Origin: Streptomyces monomycini
GTDB lineage: Bacteria; Actinomycetota; Actinomycetes; Streptomycetales; Streptomycetaceae
Direction of reading: 5' to 3'
DNA length: 64,000 nucleotides
Assembly: GCF_022271435.1 (NCBI RefSeq)
Contig: NZ_JAFIQY010000009.1
Coordinates: 62,001 to 126,000 of the forward strand
Shown: positions 15,227 through 24,905 of the stretch, piece after piece
Numbering within the stretch: the stretch's first letter is position 1
Layout: every line of letters starts with the position of its first letter
Program-made: the position numbers and the translations under genes
Notes under the pieces: generated by a model
The model's input: only the letters and a program-made list of their open reading frames with translations
Databases searched by the model: none
What the model was told of the DNA's origin: nothing

Positions 15227-17857
15227 TCACGAAGCCGTCTCGTCCGCCAGTTCCGCCACGCCCGTGATGCGGTGGAGGGGGAAGGTGCGGACCTCGTCGG
15301 CGGTGTGGTCGTAGGCGGTGACGAAGCCGCCTTCGACGCGGACGGGGGCGATGACGCGCTGGCTGGCGGCGCCGTCGGCGTTGACGTAGCCGATCCAGAG
15401 GGTGGCGTTGGTCAGGACGGCGGCCTGCATGGTGGCGAGGGTTTCGGCGGAGGTGGTGCGCGGGAGGGCGCCGGGGGCCGGGGTGGGGGTGGTCGTGGGT
15501 TTGCGTTCGGCGGTGGCGGCCAGGTCGCCGGCGCGGATGGCGCGGACCGCCGCTTCGAGGAGGGTGGTGTCGGGGGCGGGCGGGCCCTCGGGGACCGGGG
15601 TGGGCGCGGTGCGGGGCGGGGTGCGGTAGGCGTCCGGGCGGGCGATCAGGACGTCGCCCTCGGCGGATTCGGCGGCGGGGGCGTAGCCCATCGCGCGCAG
15701 GCCCTCCAGGAGTTGTTCGGGCGGGGCGGCCGAGGCCAGCACGGTCGGGGCGAGCCGGCGCAGACGCAGGGCGACGGCGCGGCGGTCGGCGAGGATCTCG
15801 GTCAGGAGCGCGTCGTCGTCGCAGCGTACGTAGGCGGAGGCCGCGCCGACGCGGAGCCGGCCGTGGCGCCGGGCCACGTCGTCGATGAGGTAGGCGAGTG
15901 GCTGCGGCACGGGGGTGCGGGAGTGCGCGGTGAGGAAGGACTGCAGTTCGGCGGCGGAGCGGCCGGCGTCCAGGGCGCGGCGTACGGAGGCCGGGGTGAA
16001 GCGGTAGACCGTGGCGCCGCCCTTGGACTCGATGTCGGCGAGCACACCGAGCGCGTCGGCGAGGGGGCGTTCGAGGGGGCCGGGGGCGACGGCGGTCAGG
16101 TCGGCCTGGAGGAGGACGTGGTCGAGGGGTTCGGGGAGGAGCGGGGCGAGGAGGGCGGCGGCGCGGGTGGCGGCGTCCTCCGTGCTGGTGTGCGTGGCCT
16201 CGGTGCCCGCTTCCAGGAGGACGCGGGTGTGGGTGGCGAGGGCGCCGCGGCCGGTGATGCCGAGGAGTTCGGCTTCGGCCAGCGTCCACCGGGCGATGCG
16301 GGAGCGCAGGTCGTCGGTGGCGGCCGGGGCGGAGGGCCCGCCCGCGTTCCGGGCCGCGTCGGAAGCGGAAGCGGAAGCAGAGGCGGAAGCGGAAGGGGTG
16401 GGGGCCGCGGAGGCCGGGTCGGGGCGGCGGGTGGCTGCCTTGGTGCCGCTGTTGGCGTTGGGGGGCGCTGCCTGGGCCGCGCCGCGCAGCGGGCGTTCCC
16501 AGCGCAGGCGGTCCAGTACGGCTCCGGCCGGTACGGACGCGCCGGGGGCCAGGGACGCGAGCAGGGTGAGCGTCCGGCGGCGTACCTCGGGGGCCGCGGA
16601 ACGGTCGAGGTTCGGGCCGAGCGCGGCCAGGGTGCGGCCCTTCGGGTCGGGGGTGCCGACCAGCCCGGCCGTACGGGTCGCCGCGAGCCAGGCGGTGGCC
16701 AGCCGCGCCCAGCGCTCTTCGGCCGGGAGATGGCGCCAGTCCTCGGCGGCGGGGGTGGGCGCGTACCGTTCGTCGGCCTCGCCGTCGGAGGCCAGCAGCC
16801 CGGCCGCGTAGGCGAGTTCCAGCCAGAACGCGGCGGTCTGTTCGGCGACGTCCAGGGCGGCGGCGGTCCGCTTGAGGTCGCGGACCGACAGGCCGCCGGC
16901 GCGCAGGACGCCGGGGCCGCCGAGGTCCCACTCCTTGAGCAGCTCCTCGACGGTGGCCAGCGCGGTGAACGCCTGGCCGGCGGCGGCACTGTCCACAAGC
17001 TGTGGATCACGCTCGGTGGTGGGCGCGAGGGCGGGCGGCAGTGGCTCGGGAACGCGGTGCGCGCGCCCCGCGCGCAGGTGGAGCGCGGCCTCGCGGGGCA
17101 GGACGACGTTGCGCGGCCCGACGGGCAGCAGCAGGCCACGGTCCAGCAGCCACTGGAGGTGCGCGGCGGGCCGGTCGGTGACGGCACCGTACGGCGGGCC
17201 CCAGACCAGCCGGTCCAGTACGGCGTGTGCCTCGCCGGGCGCGCCGCCGAGCAGCGCGGCCATCCGCGTACGGTCCTCGAACAGCCCGGTCAGGGCGGCG
17301 ACGGCGGTCACCGGGTCGTGGGTCGCGGCCAGCCCGGCGGCGGCCAGGATCTCCTGGAGGCGGCCGGGCGACATGCCGGACGTGGCTTCGGCGACGGTCG
17401 GGCCCAGGCCGGTGGGGGAGGGGTGCGCGGGTCCGGGCGCGAGCAGTTCGCGGGCCGTACGGACGAGGCGCAGCCGGTCGTCGCCGCCCCAGACCAGCGC
17501 CTGGTCGCGCAGGGTGCGCAGGGCGCGGGGCAGTTCGGTGGTGATGGCGGTGGTGGTGCCGGGCGTGAGGTCTGCCGGTTCCGCGTCTGCCGCGTCTCCC
17601 GCCATCAGCCTCAGCAGCGTCCCGGACGGGCAGGGGTCCGGTGCCACCGCCAGCGCCTCGGCGGTCTGCAGCGCGAAGCGGTCCAGGCGCTCCACGGCCC
17701 GGACGACCGAGGCGCGGGTGCCGGCCCGGGTGGCGAGCTGGGTCAGGTCGCCGGGGACCGGATTGAGCAGATCGGGGCGGGCCCGCAGCAGGTCGGCGAG
17801 CCCGCTGTCGGGGCGGGTGCGGAGCTCTTCGGCGAGCGTGCGGGGTGTTTCACTCAT
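15227..17857 (-). CDS. XPB-N/Helicase_C_3 and WYL domain protein
   Basis: 876 aa. Residues about 1-430 are helical repeats of winged-helix type. Residues about 570-740 (HVLLQADLTAVAPGPLERPL, TPVPQPLAYLIDDVARRHG, LLEGLRAMGYAP) align by eye with the N-terminal domain of the nearby XPB helicase, but no helicase motor follows. The last 60 residues (LWIGYVNADGAASQRVIAPV, AYDHTADEVRTFPLHRI) look like a WYL ligand-binding domain. A Ser-Ala repeat (about 495-510) is encoded by a hexanucleotide run. Possible role: a non-motor partner or regulator in an XPB repair complex (inference). ATG 17857 is kept as start. Confidence 0.85.
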   Translation of the reverse strand: MSETPRTLAEELRTRPDSGLADLLRARPDLLNPVPGDLTQLATRAGTRASVVRAVERLDRFALQTAEALAVAPDPCPSGTLLRLMAGDAADAEPADLTPGTTTAITTELPRALRTLRDQALVWGGDDRLRLVRTARELLAPGPAHPSPTGLGPTVAEATSGMSPGRLQEILAAAGLAATHDPVTAVAALTGLFEDRTRMAALLGGAPGEAHAVLDRLVWGPPYGAVTDRPAAHLQWLLDRGLLLPVGPRNVVLPREAALHLRAGRAHRVPEPLPPALAPTTERDPQLVDSAAAGQAFTALATVEELLKEWDLGGPGVLRAGGLSVRDLKRTAAALDVAEQTAAFWLELAYAAGLLASDGEADERYAPTPAAEDWRHLPAEERWARLATAWLAATRTAGLVGTPDPKGRTLAALGPNLDRSAAPEVRRRTLTLLASLAPGASVPAGAVLDRLRWERPLRGAAQAAPPNANSGTKAATRRPDPASAAPTPSASASASASASDAARNAGGPSAPAATDDLRSRIARWTLAEAELLGITGRGALATHTRVLLEAGTEATHTSTEDAATRAAALLAPLLPEPLDHVLLQADLTAVAPGPLERPLADALGVLADIESKGGATVYRFTPASVRRALDAGRSAAELQSFLTAHSRTPVPQPLAYLIDDVARRHGRLRVGAASAYVRCDDDALLTEILADRRAVALRLRRLAPTVLASAAPPEQLLEGLRAMGYAPAAESAEGDVLIARPDAYRTPPRTAPTPVPEGPPAPDTTLLEAAVRAIRAGDLAATAERKPTTTPTPAPGALPRTTSAETLATMQAAVLTNATLWIGYVNADGAASQRVIAPVRVEGGFVTAYDHTADEVRTFPLHRITGVAELADETAS
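16358..16400. repeat. Hexanucleotide microsatellite inside the 876-aa protein gene
   Basis: About seven copies of GGAAGC (some GGAAGG, AGAGGC) on the plus strand. On the coding strand this gives alternating Ser-Ala codons. Changes in copy number stay in frame, so the linker can vary in length without breaking the gene. Confidence 0.8.
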
Positions 17858-18126
17858 CCGCTACACGGTAGCGGGGGCGTGTGACGTTGTCGGGTGCAGC
17901 GCCGCGCCGGACGGCTCCCGGTAGCCGGGGCGGACGCCTCCCGGCCGCCGGGGCGGGTGCGGGGCCGGCGACGGCGGACGGGCGGGTACGCCCACGACGG
18001 CGGCGGATACGGACGGCGGCCGTCCGGTCCGTACACCGCACGGACCGGACGGCGCCGCCACCCCCGTAGGAGGGGCGATCGGGGGTACGGTCTCGGGAGG
18101 AACCGGGCTGTGCCACAGGGGATTTC

Positions 18127-19455
18127 GTGGGGATCGAGAGCGACCAGCTGGTCTTTGACTATCTGAGCCGGGTCGGTGATCTGGCCCAGCAGCGCGGGCT
18201 GTCCTCCGGGGCGCGGATGCGCCTGGTGGCCGAGCTGCGGGCCCAGGTGGACGCGGCGAAGCAGGACACGGTGCCCGGGGTGAGACGCGTGCTGTCCCGG
18301 CTCGGTACGCCCGAGGCGGTGGTGACGGCGGCGGGTGGCGGCGGCGCGCCCGCTCCGGGGACGCCGCAGGCCGCGGCGGAACCGCCGGCGCGGCCGGGCC
18401 TGCGCGACAAGCTGGGCGGGGCCGCTCGCCGCTTCGGCACGGGCGGCACTACGGGCGACGGTACGGGCGTACCCGGTGGGACGAGCGGGGCGGCCCCCGT
18501 GCCCCAGGACACCGGCCCGGCCAAGGGCACCGGCCCCGCCAAGGGCACCGGCCTGCCGGGCCTGTCCGGCCTCGGCGAAGGGCTGCGCGGCCTGGCCGGA
18601 AAGGTCCCCGCGCCGCGCGACGGCAAGCGCCGCTCCCCCCGCACCCGGGAACCGGAACCGCCGCCGACCGCCTCCCCGCCGCACCTCGCCGGCTTCGACG
18701 AGCTGGGCGACAGCACCGTCGCCTTCGGTGAGGGCGCCGACGAGCCCGACTGGTGGCGCGTGGAGGAGGACGGCCCGTTCGGTCCGTACGGGGGGCCGTA
18801 CGAGCCCAGCGAGACGGTGCCCGGCTTCGTCGGCGGCATCGAGATCCCCGAGATCCGCGAGCGCCCGCCGGGCGAGCGGAAGGACGGCCCGCTGTCCCTG
18901 GAGAAGGACGGTCGGGACGGCGACGAGGACGGGGAAGCGGGCGACGCCGACGACGAGGACAGGGGCGGGGAGCACGGTGAGGAGGCGGCCGAGGCGCCGC
19001 GTACCGGCGTGCTGCCCCGGGTGCTGCCGCGCGTCCTCGCGTGGCGCCGTCGGTCGGCCGCGCCGGAGCCGTACGCCGAGGAGCCCGAGCCGGTGGAGTA
19101 CGTCCAGGCCGCGCGGCCGCCGCTCAGCCCGGTCCTGCTGCTGGCCGTGCTGTTGCTGGTGGCGGGCGCGGTGCTGGGGTCCTGGCTGGCGCTCGCGGGC
19201 GGCTGGGGTCTCGCGTACACCTCCCGGCGGCTGCCGCGCGGCGAGGCGAAGTTCGCGGCGCTCGGGGTGCCGGGGGTGGTCGTCGGCGGGCTGGTGCTGT
19301 GGCTGTGGGGCCGCGTGGACCGGTGGTGGGGTGAGTCGATCCCCGACGGGCAGTTGGGGCACGAGCTGACCGGGATGCTGCCGGTGATGGTCCGGATCGC
19401 GGCCGTCGCCTCCGCCCTGTTCCTGGTGTGGCGGATGAGGCGACAGCCGCGCTGA
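18127..19455 (+). CDS. HAAS-like domain membrane protein
   Basis: 442 aa. Residues about 5-65 (LVFDYLSRVGDLAQQRGL, ARMRLVAELRAQVDAA, VRRVLSRLGTPEAVV) form the short helical domain seen in HAAS/DUF1700 proteins, which are often paired with PadR regulators. Residues 70-330 are low complexity: Gly/Pro/Ala-rich, with a TGPAKG tandem repeat, then strongly acidic (EKDGRDGDEDGEAGDADDED). Three hydrophobic segments follow (about 335-440). Start GTG 18127. No PadR gene is adjacent. It is probably an inner-membrane protein with a long disordered cytoplasmic region; function unknown. Confidence 0.7.
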   Translation: MGIESDQLVFDYLSRVGDLAQQRGLSSGARMRLVAELRAQVDAAKQDTVPGVRRVLSRLGTPEAVVTAAGGGGAPAPGTPQAAAEPPARPGLRDKLGGAARRFGTGGTTGDGTGVPGGTSGAAPVPQDTGPAKGTGPAKGTGLPGLSGLGEGLRGLAGKVPAPRDGKRRSPRTREPEPPPTASPPHLAGFDELGDSTVAFGEGADEPDWWRVEEDGPFGPYGGPYEPSETVPGFVGGIEIPEIRERPPGERKDGPLSLEKDGRDGDEDGEAGDADDEDRGGEHGEEAAEAPRTGVLPRVLPRVLAWRRRSAAPEPYAEEPEPVEYVQAARPPLSPVLLLAVLLLVAGAVLGSWLALAGGWGLAYTSRRLPRGEAKFAALGVPGVVVGGLVLWLWGRVDRWWGESIPDGQLGHELTGMLPVMVRIAAVASALFLVWRMRRQPR

Positions 19456-19466
19456 GGGGCTACGGG

Positions 19467-19501
19467 GGCGGGCGGGCCGTACGAGATCCGGCCCGCCCGC
19501 C
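19467..19501. terminator. Strong bidirectional hairpin
   Basis: GGCGGGCGGGCC (19467-19478), an 11-nt loop, GGCCCGCCCGCC (19490-19501): a perfect 12-bp stem between two convergent genes. No U-tract. Confidence 0.75.
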
Positions 19502-19527
19502 TGCCCGACCACCGCCTGCCTCGCCGC

Positions 19528-20622
19528 CTACTTCTTCGCCAGCCTCGCCTGAAGCTGAGACAGGATCTTGTCGGCCGCCGTGTAACCGATGCCCTGGATC
19601 CACAGCTCGTCGTCTACACGGAAGATCCGGCCGTTCTTGGCGGCCTTCATGTTCTTCCACAGCGCGCCGCCGGTGACCTGCGTCTCCTTGGACTTCTCCG
19701 GGCTGCCGTACGCCGAGTAGAAGACCGCGTCCGCGTCGGCCCGGTTGATCTGCTCCGCGCCGACCTCGGTCATCATGCCGTCCGGTGCGTCCTGCACCAC
19801 GCTGGTCGGGCCGGTGCCGACGTCGTTCAGGATCGTGCCGATGTAGCTGCGGCAGCCGTATATGCGGGTGTCGGCGCCCTCGACGAAACGGACGACGTTG
19901 GTGGTGGTGCGCTTCGCGGCCGCGGACCCGCCGAGCGCCGCGGTGACCCGCCGGGCGTGTGCCTCGTACGCGGCGACCGCCCGTTTCGCCTCGGGGATCT
20001 TGCCCAGCGCGTCGGCGTGGGTGGCGAAGTTCTGCTTCCACGGGTAGCCGGTGGTCTCCGTCATGACCGTGGGCGCGATGGCCTTCAGCTGCGCGTACCG
20101 CCCGCCGTCGCGGACCTTGCTGGTGAGGATCAGGTCGGGTTCGAGGGCGGCGACCGCCTCCAGGTTGGGCGCGCCGATCTTGCCGACGTCCTTGATGCCC
20201 GCGAGCTTGTCCTTCGGCAGGTAGCCCAGGAAGCCGCCGGCCACGTCGGTACGGGTGGCGCCGACCGGCCGGACCCCGAGCGTGATCGCGGAGTCCAGCT
20301 CCGCGGTGTCCAGCACCACCACCCGCTGCGGTGCGTCGGGCACCTCCACCTCGCCCTGCGCCGTACGCACCGTGTGCCGCCCCGTGCCGGACGCGGGCCG
20401 CGCCCAGGTGGTGGCGGGCTGGGCCGGGCAGTCGGCCGCCTCGGCCGAAGAGCCGGAGCCGCCGGAACCACCCGTACCGGATGATCCGGACGATCCCCCC
20501 GAACCGCAGGCAGTCAGCACCAGGGAAGCGGCCACGGAAGCGGCCAGGGCGGAGGTCACGGCGAGCGCGGTACGGCGACACCCGGCCCGCGGGACCGGAC
20601 GGGGGACTGCGGGAAGCGGCAT
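19528..20622 (-). CDS. Iron-siderophore ABC transporter substrate-binding lipoprotein
   Basis: 364 aa. A lipoprotein signal peptide ends at the lipobox LTAC (about residue 38), then a Gly/Ser linker. The FecB/FhuD-like periplasmic-binding fold follows (PQRVVVLDTAELDSAITLG, LEPDLILTSKV, and a C-terminal ELWIQGIGYTAADKIL). It captures a ferric siderophore outside the membrane and hands it to the two FecCD permeases encoded upstream. It is the last gene of the minus-strand operon, 54 bp after the ATPase gene; the gap holds a ggccgg/ccggcc hairpin that could adjust its expression. No iron-box operator was found near it. Confidence 0.92.
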   Translation of the reverse strand: MPLPAVPRPVPRAGCRRTALAVTSALAASVAASLVLTACGSGGSSGSSGTGGSGGSGSSAEAADCPAQPATTWARPASGTGRHTVRTAQGEVEVPDAPQRVVVLDTAELDSAITLGVRPVGATRTDVAGGFLGYLPKDKLAGIKDVGKIGAPNLEAVAALEPDLILTSKVRDGGRYAQLKAIAPTVMTETTGYPWKQNFATHADALGKIPEAKRAVAAYEAHARRVTAALGGSAAAKRTTTNVVRFVEGADTRIYGCRSYIGTILNDVGTGPTSVVQDAPDGMMTEVGAEQINRADADAVFYSAYGSPEKSKETQVTGGALWKNMKAAKNGRIFRVDDELWIQGIGYTAADKILSQLQARLAKK

Positions 20623-20676
20623 GACAGGCCCTTTCGGCTGGGCCGGCCGTCCGGCCGGCGAGCGGCTACGGCGGGG

Positions 20677-21555
20677 TTACCCGCGCCCGGGCCCGGCAAC
20701 CGCCCCGCCCGGAGCCTGCCAAGGCCGCCCCGGCACCACCAGGGGTGAGCCCGTCACCGGGTCCGGTACCACCACCGACTCCAGCCCGAACACCTCGCGC
20801 ACCAAGTGCGCCGTGACGACCGCCGCCGGGCGCCCCTGCGCCACGATGCGCCCTTGCTTCATCGCCACCAGGTGGTCGGCGTAGCGCGCGGCCTGGTTGA
20901 GGTCGTGCAGGACGGCGACGACGGTGCGCCCCCGGTCGTGGTTGAGCTGCCGGATCAGGTCCAGCACCTCGACCTGGTGCGCGATGTCGAGGTAGGTCGT
21001 CGGCTCGTCCAGGAGCAGCAGCCCGGTCTCCTGCGCGAGCGCCATCGCGATCCACACGCGCTGCCGCTGCCCGCCGGACAGCTCGTCCACCGCCCGCCCG
21101 GCCAGCTCCGTCACGTCCGTACGGTACATGGCCTCCGCGACGGCCCGCTCGTCGGCCTCGGACCACTGCCGCCACCAGTGCTGGTGCGGCTGGCGGCCAC
21201 GGGAGACCAGGTCGGCGACGGTGATCGCCTCGGGCGCGACCGGGGACTGCGGCAGCAACCCCACCGACCGGGCGATCTTCCTGGTGGGGAGGCGGGCCAG
21301 GTCCGTACCGTCCAGCAGGACCGCACCGCGCCGCGGCCTGAGCAGCCGGCCCAGCGCCCGCAGCAGCGTGGACTTGCCGCACGCGTTGGGGCCGACGACG
21401 ACGGTGACCGCGCCGTGCGGGATGTCGAGGTCGAGTCCGTCGACGACGGTGCGGTCCTCGTAGGCGAGCGTCAGATCCCGCGCCGTGAGACGGCTGACGG
21501 CGGAAACCGTTTCCCCAGCTCCCTCGCCACTCCCACTGCCTCCGCCCTCACTCAC
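20677..21555 (-). CDS. Iron-siderophore ABC transporter ATP-binding protein
   Basis: 292 aa. Walker [13 protein letters not shown] (the usual G is C in the P-loop, as in many FecE-type siderophore ATPases), Q-loop LLPQSP, signature LSGGQRQR, Walker [13 protein letters not shown], and switch [11 protein letters not shown]. It powers ferric-siderophore import. GTG 21555 overlaps the stop of the upstream permease (GTGA), so translation is coupled. The first 20 residues are a Gly/Glu/Ser-rich extension. The C-terminal 40 residues ([15 protein letters not shown]) are the usual FepC tail. Confidence 0.93.
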   Translation of the reverse strand: MSEGGGSGSGEGAGETVSAVSRLTARDLTLAYEDRTVVDGLDLDIPHGAVTVVVGPNACGKSTLLRALGRLLRPRRGAVLLDGTDLARLPTRKIARSVGLLPQSPVAPEAITVADLVSRGRQPHQHWWRQWSEADERAVAEAMYRTDVTELAGRAVDELSGGQRQRVWIAMALAQETGLLLLDEPTTYLDIAHQVEVLDLIRQLNHDRGRTVVAVLHDLNQAARYADHLVAMKQGRIVAQGRPAAVVTAHLVREVFGLESVVVPDPVTGSPLVVPGRPWQAPGGAVAGPGRG

Positions 21556-22640
21556 GCGCGTCCTCCCACGGCCCGGCTGCGGATGATCAGTCGGATCAGG
21601 TACGGGGCGCCGACAGCCGCGGTCAGCACCCCCACCGGCAGTTCGGTCGGCGCGAAGAGCGTGCGGGCCAGCAGGTCGCCGAGAACGACGACGACCGCGC
21701 CGAGCAGCGCCGAGCACAGCAGCGGGATCTGTGCCGTACGGGTCAGGCGGCGGGCGCTCTGCGGGGCGAGCAGTGCCACGAAGTCGACCGGCCCGGCTGC
21801 GCCGGTCGCCATCGCCGCCGGCACCACGCCGAGCGCGGCCAGGCCGAGACGGGTGCGGTTCAGCCGTACGCCGAGGGCGGTCGCGGTGTCGTCGTCCATC
21901 GTGACGCTGCGCTGGGCGCGGGCCGCCCACAGGACGGCGGGCAGCAGCGCCGCCAGCGCCCAGCCGAGCGGCGCGGCCTCGGCCCAGCCGCGCCCGTTGA
22001 GCGAGCCGGTCAGCCACACCTGCGCCTGCTGGGCCGTGGTGTAGTCGCCCTTGGTGAGGAACAGCTGGGTGACCGAGCGCAGCGCCACGGCGAAACCGAT
22101 GCCGATCAGGACGAAGCGAGTGGCGTGCAGGCCGCCGCGCCAGGCGAAGACGTACACGAGGGCGGCGGCGAGGACGCCGCCGGCGACCGACAGGTAGGGC
22201 AGGACGGCGTACGAGGTGATGCCGTACGTCATGGCGCCCACAGTCAGCGCGCTCGCGCCCTGGGTGATGCCGATGACGTCGGGGCTGGCGAGCGGGTTGC
22301 GGGCCACGGTCTGGATCAGCGCGCCCGCCACCCCGAAGGCGGCGCCGGTCAGCAGCCCGACCACCATCCGGGGCAGCCGCAGCGTCCCGACGACCAGCCT
22401 GGCGGACGACGGCTGCCCGAAGGCGGCCTTCAGGGCCTCCCCGGGGGCCACGAAGGACGCGCCGACGCACAGGTACGCCAGGCAGACGGCGGCGAGGAGG
22501 ACGGCGAGCACCCTGGCGACGGCCGCCGCCCGCCGGTGCACGAGGAAGGAGCCGCGCCCGGCCCGCACCAGGCCGTACCCGGCGGGCCGCGTACGGCCGT
22601 GCCGTACCGCGGTGCCGGGGCCGGTGGCCGGTGCCGTCAT
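21552..22640 (-). CDS. FecCD/FepG-type iron-siderophore permease
   Basis: 362 aa, nine or ten membrane segments. It carries [20 protein letters not shown], the conserved [22 protein letters not shown], and the late [15 protein letters not shown]. This is one half of a heterodimeric permease for ferric siderophores. A 40-residue charged N-terminal extension precedes TM1. Start ATG 22640 overlaps the TGA of the first permease gene (ATGA). The FepG-like [12 protein letters not shown] and the partner's [12 protein letters not shown] mark the two as distinct subunits. Confidence 0.92.
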   Translation of the reverse strand: MTAPATGPGTAVRHGRTRPAGYGLVRAGRGSFLVHRRAAAVARVLAVLLAAVCLAYLCVGASFVAPGEALKAAFGQPSSARLVVGTLRLPRMVVGLLTGAAFGVAGALIQTVARNPLASPDVIGITQGASALTVGAMTYGITSYAVLPYLSVAGGVLAAALVYVFAWRGGLHATRFVLIGIGFAVALRSVTQLFLTKGDYTTAQQAQVWLTGSLNGRGWAEAAPLGWALAALLPAVLWAARAQRSVTMDDDTATALGVRLNRTRLGLAALGVVPAAMATGAAGPVDFVALLAPQSARRLTRTAQIPLLCSALLGAVVVVLGDLLARTLFAPTELPVGVLTAAVGAPYLIRLIIRSRAVGGRA

Positions 22641-23662
22641 GCGGGCACCGCCTTCCGCCGTACGAGGACGACCAGGAACGGGACGCCGATCAGCGCCGTC
22701 ATGACGCCCGCCGGCACCTCGGACGGCGGGAACAGCACGCGTCCGACGGTGTCCGAGACCAGCACGACGACCGGGCCGAGCAGCGCGGCCATCGGCAGCA
22801 GCCGGCGGTGGCCGCCGCCCACCAGAGCGCGGGCGAGGTGCGGTACGGCCAGGCCGACGAAGGCGATCGGCCCGGCGGCCGCGACGCCCGCGCCGGTCAG
22901 TACGGTCGCGCCGAGCCCGGCCACGACACGTACCGCGGCGACGTTCTGCCCGAGCCCTTCGGCCACGTCGTCACCGAGCGCCAGGGCGTCCAGGCCGCGT
23001 GCGGCGGACAGCACGAGCACCGCGCCCACCAGCAGGAACGGCCAGATCCGCGCGGCGACCTCGCTGTCCCGGCCGGTCAGCGAGCCGACCTGCCAGAACC
23101 GGAACTCGTCCAGCGCCGCGGCCTTCGTCGTCAGCACCGCCATCGTCACCGCGACGAGCAGCGCGTTGACCGCCGCCCCGGACAGCGCGAGCTTCACCGG
23201 CGTCGCGCCGCCCCGCCCGGCGGCCGCGATCGCGTACCCGGCGACCGCGGCGGCCCCGGCGCCCGCGAAGGCGAACCAGACGTACCCGCCGAGGGTGTGC
23301 ACCCCCAGGAAGGACAGCGCGAGGACCACGCCCACCGAGGCACCCTGGCTGATGCCGAGGACACCCGGGTCGGCGATGGGGTTACGGGTGACGCCCTGCA
23401 TGGCCGTGCCCGCCAGGGCGAGCGCGGCGCCCACCAGCAGGCCGATCAGCGTGCGGGGCAGCCGCAGGAAGCGCACCACCTGCGCGGCGTCGCCGTCCCC
23501 GCCGTGCAGCAGCGCGTCGAACACCTCGGAGGGGGGCAGCTGGCGGCTGCCGACCGCGAGCGAGAGGAACACCGCCAGCAGCAGGGCGAGCACCGCCGCC
23601 GTCCAGCCGACGCGGCGTCTCGTCAGAAGGGCTCTGGGCCTGCGGGAATGGACAGCCGGCAT
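22637..23662 (-). CDS. FecCD/FepD-type iron-siderophore permease
   Basis: 341 aa. It has [56 protein letters not shown] and [16 protein letters not shown], the canonical FecCD pattern. First gene of a four-gene operon (permease, permease, ATPase, binding protein). ATG 23662 is chosen because gcgaagggaaccg places a ribosome site at the right distance; the frame is open further upstream but without initiation signals. The 95-bp divergent region to the HAD gene contains no TTAGGTTAGGCTAA-like iron box, so regulation by DmdR is not evident. Confidence 0.92.
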   Translation of the reverse strand: MPAVHSRRPRALLTRRRVGWTAAVLALLLAVFLSLAVGSRQLPPSEVFDALLHGGDGDAAQVVRFLRLPRTLIGLLVGAALALAGTAMQGVTRNPIADPGVLGISQGASVGVVLALSFLGVHTLGGYVWFAFAGAGAAAVAGYAIAAAGRGGATPVKLALSGAAVNALLVAVTMAVLTTKAAALDEFRFWQVGSLTGRDSEVAARIWPFLLVGAVLVLSAARGLDALALGDDVAEGLGQNVAAVRVVAGLGATVLTGAGVAAAGPIAFVGLAVPHLARALVGGGHRRLLPMAALLGPVVVLVSDTVGRVLFPPSEVPAGVMTALIGVPFLVVLVRRKAVPA

Positions 23663-23766
23663 CGGTTCCCTTCGCGGAAGCGTCGAGGGGTGCGCGCGGG
23701 CGGGGCGGAGCCAGGAGGGGCCAGTGTAGGCCCGGTCTGTCACGGTCATCGGCCACAATGGCCACC

Positions 23767-24441
23767 ATGGCTTCGCACACCCCGGTACCCGATCCCACGG
23801 TCGCCACGGCCTCGCGGCAGCTCACGGTGGGTTTCGACCTGGACATGACGCTGATCGACTCCCGCCCCGGCATCAAGGCGGCCTACCAGGCGCTGTCCGC
23901 CGCGACGGGCACGTACGTCGACGCGGACGCGGCGATCACCCGGCTCGGGCCGCCGCTGGAGCAGGAGATCCGCCGGTGGTTCCCCGAGGAGCGGGTCGCG
24001 GAGGTCAGCGACCTGTACCGCGACCTGTACCCGGCCCACGCGATCACCGGGACGCTCGCGATGCCGGGCGCCCGTGAGGCGGTGGCCGCCGTCCAGCGCC
24101 ACGGTGGGCGGGCGATCGTGGTCACCGCGAAGTACGAGCCCAACGCCAAGCTGCACCTGGACCACCTGGACATCGGCGCGGACGCCGTCATCGGCTCGCT
24201 GTGGGCCGAGGCCAAGGCCGAGGCGCTGCGCGCGCACGGCGCGTCCGTCTACGTCGGTGACCACACCGGCGACGTACGCGGTGCGCAGACCGCCGACGCG
24301 CTGTCCGTCGCCGTGGCCACCGGGCCGTGCGACGCGGACGAACTGCGCGCGGCCGGCGCCAACGTCCTCCTCGACGACCTGACCGGCTTCCCGGCCTGGC
24401 TGGAGGAGTACGTGGCGGAGCGGACGCGGCGCAGCGTGTGA
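23767..24441 (+). CDS. HAD superfamily phosphatase
   Basis: 224 aa. Motif I FDLDMTLIDS (nucleophile D at the DLD), a helical cap domain (about 35-95), motif II VVTAKYEP, and motif III-IV VGDHTGDVRGAQTAD. Similar to phosphoglycolate phosphatase-like HADs, so probably a small-molecule phosphatase in the cytosol; substrate unknown. ATGs at 23758 and 23767 are both possible. Neither has a Shine-Dalgarno, and CACAAT lies 7 nt before 23767, so it may be leaderless. It diverges from the siderophore operon and converges on a small membrane gene. Confidence 0.88.
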   Translation: MASHTPVPDPTVATASRQLTVGFDLDMTLIDSRPGIKAAYQALSAATGTYVDADAAITRLGPPLEQEIRRWFPEERVAEVSDLYRDLYPAHAITGTLAMPGAREAVAAVQRHGGRAIVVTAKYEPNAKLHLDHLDIGADAVIGSLWAEAKAEALRAHGASVYVGDHTGDVRGAQTADALSVAVATGPCDADELRAAGANVLLDDLTGFPAWLEEYVAERTRRSV

Positions 24442-24460
24442 CCCGGTGAGGCGCCGGTGC

Positions 24461-24700
24461 CTACGCCGTGGAGGACTTCGCCTGCCGGCGCTGCGCCGCG
24501 ACGGAACGCAGCACTCCGGCTCCGGCGATGAGGAACCCGGCCCCCATCAGCATGCAGACCCAGTAGAAGACGGACGGCAGCGGATCGGCCCCCACGAACA
24601 ACGGGGTCACGGTGGCGAGAGTGGCCACCGCGCCAATCAGGAAAACAATCGCGCCGATCCGGACCAGCAGATCCCCGGCCTGGGGAGTTTCGTCAGACAC
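24461..24700 (-). CDS. Small two-helix membrane protein
   Basis: 79 aa from GTG 24700 (SDETPQAGDLLVRIGAIVFL). Two hydrophobic segments (about 14-34 and 41-62) are joined by a short loop with PLPSVFYW, and the C terminus is basic (RSVAAQRRQAKSS). The frame is open further upstream to 24766, but GTG 24700 is the last start before the first helix. No family name recognised. It diverges from the cold-shock gene; the shared 200-bp region holds the promoter for that gene. Confidence 0.6.
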   Translation of the reverse strand: MSDETPQAGDLLVRIGAIVFLIGAVATLATVTPLFVGADPLPSVFYWVCMLMGAGFLIAGAGVLRSVAAQRRQAKSSTA

Positions 24701-24752
24701 ACGACCAGGGTAAGTCCGGGCCAGAAGCGCGGAGGAACCACCCGGCGACGTC

Positions 24753-24780
24753 TTGTCACCGGGCACCGGACCATTAGCCT
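24753..24780 (+). promoter_or_regulatory. Candidate promoter of the cold-shock gene with long 5' leader
   Basis: TTGTCA (24753-24758), a 16-bp spacer, TAGCCT (24775-24780). A start near 24787 would leave a leader of about 120 nt before the GTG at 24906, a length known for regulated cold-shock mRNAs in other bacteria. The leader contains a tccggtggcc-type stem near its 5' end. Position and fit only; no experiment. Confidence 0.4.
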
Positions 24781-24905
24781 TGGGGGGTGGCGGGTCCGGT
24801 GGCCCGCTGCACTGCTATCCAGAGCTGTTTTTCCCGCAGACAACGCGCAGAACGCAGTAACCAGACCCCAGTGGTTTTCCGACGAGTACGAGGACGAGGA
24901 CAGAC

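Noticed and set aside
15272..17884. A long open frame on the plus strand opposite the 876-aa gene
   Set aside because: It is a GC-bias shadow; its product is low-complexity Gly/Arg and no motif was seen, while the minus strand gives a coherent protein.
23663..23757. Iron box before the siderophore operon
   Set aside because: No TTAGGTTAGGCTAACC-like sequence present in either gap.
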